A stretch of 64,000 bases of DNA from Rhizomucor pusillus (taxonomy: Eukaryota; Mucoromycota; Mucoromycetes; Mucorales; Lichtheimiaceae), in the NCBI GenBank assembly GCA_900175165.2, contig FWWN02000476.1, forward strand, positions 1-64,000. The letters are read 5' to 3'. The notes beneath the pieces were generated by a model. That model was given only the letters and a program-made list of their open reading frames with translations, searched no databases and was not told where the DNA came from. Of the stretch, positions 60,717-64,000 are shown one piece after another. Made by a program: the position numbers and the translations under genes. Position 1 is the first letter of the stretch, and each line of letters begins with the position of its first letter.

Positions 60717-63269
60717 ATGTCAAGCACACCGAGTCTCGACAATGTTGAACGTGGTCAGGCCGAGAATGCGCCATTGCTGGGCGATTCCAATCGTAGAGAG
60801 AATCGATACCAGCCGTTAATACGGGTCATTCTCAAAGGCCTCGCGTTCGGGACGGTGGTCCTTGTATTGATAAGCACAGCAGCGGTGCTCATTGTCAAGG
60901 AACACGACTCCCGTCCGCAAGGTAGACGTCGACTTTTACGGAAGAATGGACAATGAGGAGAATGATCTCTTACAATCTTGTTAGAAACATATCACGGACG
61001 CCTCGTGACAGGTTCGAGCGCTGCAGTTGCAGTCGAGGCTGAAGAGTGTTCGAATGTGGGAGTCGATGGTATGCAATAATTATAGACGATTAATTTGGAA
61101 AAGAGGATTAAGCTTGCATGTACAAGTCCTAAAGGAGGGCGGAAATGCAGTGGATGCAGCAATTGCATCAGCCCTATGCATCGGTGTTATTGACAGCTTC
61201 GCAACAGGTAGAAATCCATTTTTTGACTTGTTACACTCTGGATTACTAAGCATATCAATGTGAACATAGGAATTGGCGGGTATGATACCACATAAGGTCT
61301 ATTGACTCTCTTTGTTTGACACCTTTGATTTTACAGAGGCGGTTTTATGCTGATTCGTTCACCAAATGGAACCTACGAGTTTATTGATTTTCGGGAAACT
61401 GCTCCGGCCGCGGCACATCGCGACATGTTTGTTGAAAATCCAGACCTAGCAAAATATGGCGGATTAGCTGTTGGTGTGCCGTAAGTCTGGAGGTTTCTTC
61501 TCATCAATTATTTCCATTCAGCTGACTTTTTATGAATGTTGATATTAGTGGAGAAATCCGTGGATTTGAATTGGCACATAAGCGGTAAGAGAATTAACAT
61601 ATAATCTATGCTTCCAATATATAACGCCTGTTCATTTATACACCACTTAGTCACGGCAAACTGCCCTGGGCTGCTTTGTTTGAACCTGCAATCAGAATAG
61701 CACGAGAAGGCTTCTATGCAACCCGATTGTTAGAAGAACGATTGCAGGTACTGTCTGAATCCCGTTGCTATTTGCTTCAGACGCTAACCAACAACATTGT
61801 TCAAGGCTGCCAAGACGTGGCTTCCATTTCTGCCTGAATGGGCGGAAGTTTTCGCTCAGAATGGTACATTGGCGAAAGAAGGAGATTTGATTAGACGTCC
61901 TACTCTTGCAGATACTCTGGAAACTATTGCTCTTGAAGGGCCGGATGCATTTTACACTGCAAGTTTACTGCATACAGAACCTTTTTGCTCAACATGACTT
62001 GATTAACTATTCTTCAAACAGGGCAAGATCGCAAAAAGCATTGTGAATGCGACGCAGCAAGCTGGTGGAATCCTGACATTGGAAGATATGCAAAGCTACA
62101 AGGCACTCATCCGAGAGCCTATCACAACATACTATCACGGCCGCAAAGTTACCACTTGCAACACGCCTACAAGTGGACCATTGGTGGCAAGCGTGCTCAA
62201 CCTACTGGAATTGTATAATATTCGCGTGGAAGGCTTCACTGGTCTAAACGTGCATCGCTTCGTAGAAGCCTTAAAGTACGGCTTTGCCTTTAGAACAGAG
62301 TTTGGTGATCCGGATTATACGTTGAACATGGATCGGATTGATGAATTCGTCACCAAAACATATGCATCGTTGATCCGCCAAAACATAACTGATGTAAGTC
62401 GATCGACATCGAGCAGAGCATTTAAAAGTATACTGAGATGCATTTGGCGACAAGGACACTACACATCAACCATTGTACTACAACCCAAAGTTTGACCACG
62501 TGGAGTCACATGGCACCATGCATCTGTCTGTTGTGGACGAGTTTGACGGCGCTGTTGCGTTGACGTCTACAGTCAATCTCCTGTTTGGAGCTCGCTTTAT
62601 GGACCCTGTAACCGGCATTATCCTTAACGACGAAATGGATGATTTTTCGATCCCTGGGTAAGTGGATCTAGTTACAAATGTTAGATCGTATCCTAACATA
62701 ACTTATCAAAGAAAACCCAATGCTTTTGGACTGTACCCAAGCGAGTATAACTATGTTGGTAGGTTTCAAAGGATAGCCATTCTTCTCTTTTAGGATGGAA
62801 TGTATTGATTTAATGTTACGCAGAAGCTGGAAAGCGTCCATTATCATCCATCACTCCAGTTATCATCGAGCGAGATGCCAAGTTTGAAATAGCTGTAGGT
62901 GCCTCGGGAGGATCTCTAATTCCGACTGCAACTCTCAATGTAAGTTGATGTCCGGCAGATATATAAAAACGTGGTTCTCAATAAGCGACTGAAAAATAGA
63001 CTATATTGAACGTGCTTGACTATGGAATGGACCTATACGAAGCAGTTGCTGCTTCTCGGGTACATCATCAACTGATGCCCAATGTCATAGCAGTTGAGGA
63101 AGACTTCGATGGTAGAATTATCGACGATCTACGGAAACGAGGACATAAGGTATATCAGTTGCCTCCAAATACGAGAGTCTCCGCTGTTCAAGCAGTTCAG
63201 AGAATCTCTTCTGAAATCGTGCATGCAGCCAGCGATCCTCGCAAATATGGATTAGCTGCAGCGTACTAG
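60717..63269 (+). CDS. Gamma-glutamyltransferase (glutathione hydrolase)
   Basis: The enzyme cleaves the gamma-glutamyl bond of glutathione and conjugates, feeding sulfur and amino-acid recycling at the vacuole or cell surface. The start MSSTPSLDNVERGQAENAPL is followed by one membrane segment (GLAFGTVVLVLISTAAVLIV), so it is a type II membrane protein. Next come VLKEGGNAVDAAIASALC, IGGGGFMLIRSPNGTYEF and FRETAPAAAHRDMF. Autoprocessing exposes the nucleophile Thr in SHGTMHLSVVD (codon 62515-62517), at the start of the small subunit. That subunit continues AVALTSTVNLLFGARFMDP and AVGASGGSLIPTATLN. About ten short introns are present. All key motifs are visible. Confidence 0.94.
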
Positions 63270-63525
63270 GCTCAGAAATGTAGAAAACCGAGACTGTGCA
63301 TTAGCGCGTGATTATATAAGATCTATGTACTTTTATATGCTGCATTGAATAGATGTTTGAATAGCTACATACTATTGTAAACACTGCGAGATCAATCAAT
63401 GGCTCCAAGTGCTTAAACTTGATTGATGGATTTATAGACCTGCAGAATCGACCGAAACTCAAGGAAAACTTGTCCTGCAAAATGTTAGCGAAACGAGAAA
63501 AATTGATCGTCTGGTATGTCAGTTC
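63270..63525. other. Convergent 3' region
   Basis: These 256 bases lie between two convergent stops. They hold both 3' UTRs and nothing else that I can see. Confidence 0.5.
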
Positions 63526-64000
63526 TCAAGAGGGCTTATTCAGAGCAAATTTTATTTGTTTCTTATCCGATTCGGTCGTACTCGGGGCAGGAGCTTTGGT
63601 AGCTGCAGAAGAAGATTGACGCAGCAATGCTTTCTTTTGTTCTTGTGCAGCCAGGATCTGCCGTTTCCTCTTCTCCTCTTCTTCTTTTCTGTTCTTTTCT
63701 TCTTCATCTGATTCTAACTCGGATTCATCGCTTGCTACGAGTTCGTCATACTTCCGTTTTGCACCTGGTTTCATCTAAAAAACAAGCGTTGACGAACGAT
63801 GTATGTGATAATAATTAGTTATGCGTAAATTACCATTGCGGGTATGCTCTCCTCTTGCAGGGGTCCGAACGGAGGCGGCAAGTTCATCTTATTCATTAAA
63901 TGCAAAGTCTGCACATAGAGCCGCGGAACAGTTGCTATAGCGTGCATAATATTACTGAGAATTTCAGGGGTCGGATCAGGGTATCTGTAACGCAAGTGAG
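63526..64000 (-). CDS. U11/U12 snRNP 65K-like protein (RNPC3), C-terminal part, cut by the window edge
   Basis: Two exons are visible: 63984-63834 and 63774-63526, with a 59-nt intron between them. The first reads YPDPTPEILSNIMHAIATVP, missing its first residue-completing base, then RLYVQTLHLMNKMNLPPPFG. The HLMNKMNLPPPF block is, to my knowledge, characteristic of the linker between the two RRMs of the 65K protein of the minor spliceosome, which bridges U11 and U12. The second exon starts MKPGAKRKYDELVASDESEL and is Glu/Lys-rich, ending KKQIKFALNKPS. A second RRM, present in animals, is not seen before this stop, so the protein may be shorter. The N-terminal RRM would lie beyond position 64000. 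Confidence 0.7.

Overview
This is nuclear DNA from a fungus, most likely an early-diverging one (Mucoromycota, Mucorales-like). Three things point there. Genes are dense and cut by many short GT-AG introns, mostly 40-110 nt. Intergenic DNA is AT-rich. The gene set includes a TFG-like PB1 protein, an elongin B-like protein and a U11/U12-65K-like minor-spliceosome protein, which most yeasts and moulds lack. The lineage call is inference. I saw no prokaryotic operon, CRISPR array or intact transposon. Positions 180, 181 and 192 are N.

Layout, 1-32 kb: transketolase (-), an unrecognised Cys-motif protein (-), a Sec2/Rabin8-type Rab GEF (-) only 54 bp from a divergent leucine-rich-repeat gene (+), a MOT1-type molybdate transporter (+), COG6 (-), a 7.6-kb separase gene (+), a TFG-like PB1/PQ-rich protein (-), NC2 beta/Dr1 (+), a family S28 serine peptidase (+), ribosomal protein S15/uS19 (-), aldehyde dehydrogenase (-), and an elongin B-like protein (+).

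Layout, 32-49 kb: listerin/LTN1 (-) fills 32.4-39.0 kb. From 39 to 49 kb the sequence is gene-poor. It holds a tRNA-like sequence with an odd anticodon loop, a small protein gene, and a Mex67/NXF-like mRNA export gene that stops after its NTF2-like domain. Around the Mex67-like gene are a decayed tandem copy of its 3' end and an inverted pair of decayed ORF copies.

Layout, 49-64 kb: a Q/P-rich coiled-coil protein (+), a secreted orphan (-), palmitoyl-protein thioesterase (-), a secreted double-psi beta-barrel protein with seven internal repeats (-), a cyclin K/T-like cyclin (+), a degenerate reverse-transcriptase fragment (-), NOP56 (+), gamma-glutamyltransferase (+), and a partial U11/U12-65K (RNPC3-like) gene (-) running off the right edge.

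Most genes are housekeeping genes with no operon-like logic. Themes that recur are vesicle traffic (Sec2, COG6, TFG-like), RNA and ribosome biology (RPS15, NOP56, listerin, Mex67-like, 65K) and transcription control (NC2 beta, cyclin). Gene models were spliced by eye from GT-AG sites and family alignment from memory, so internal exon edges may be off by a few bases.
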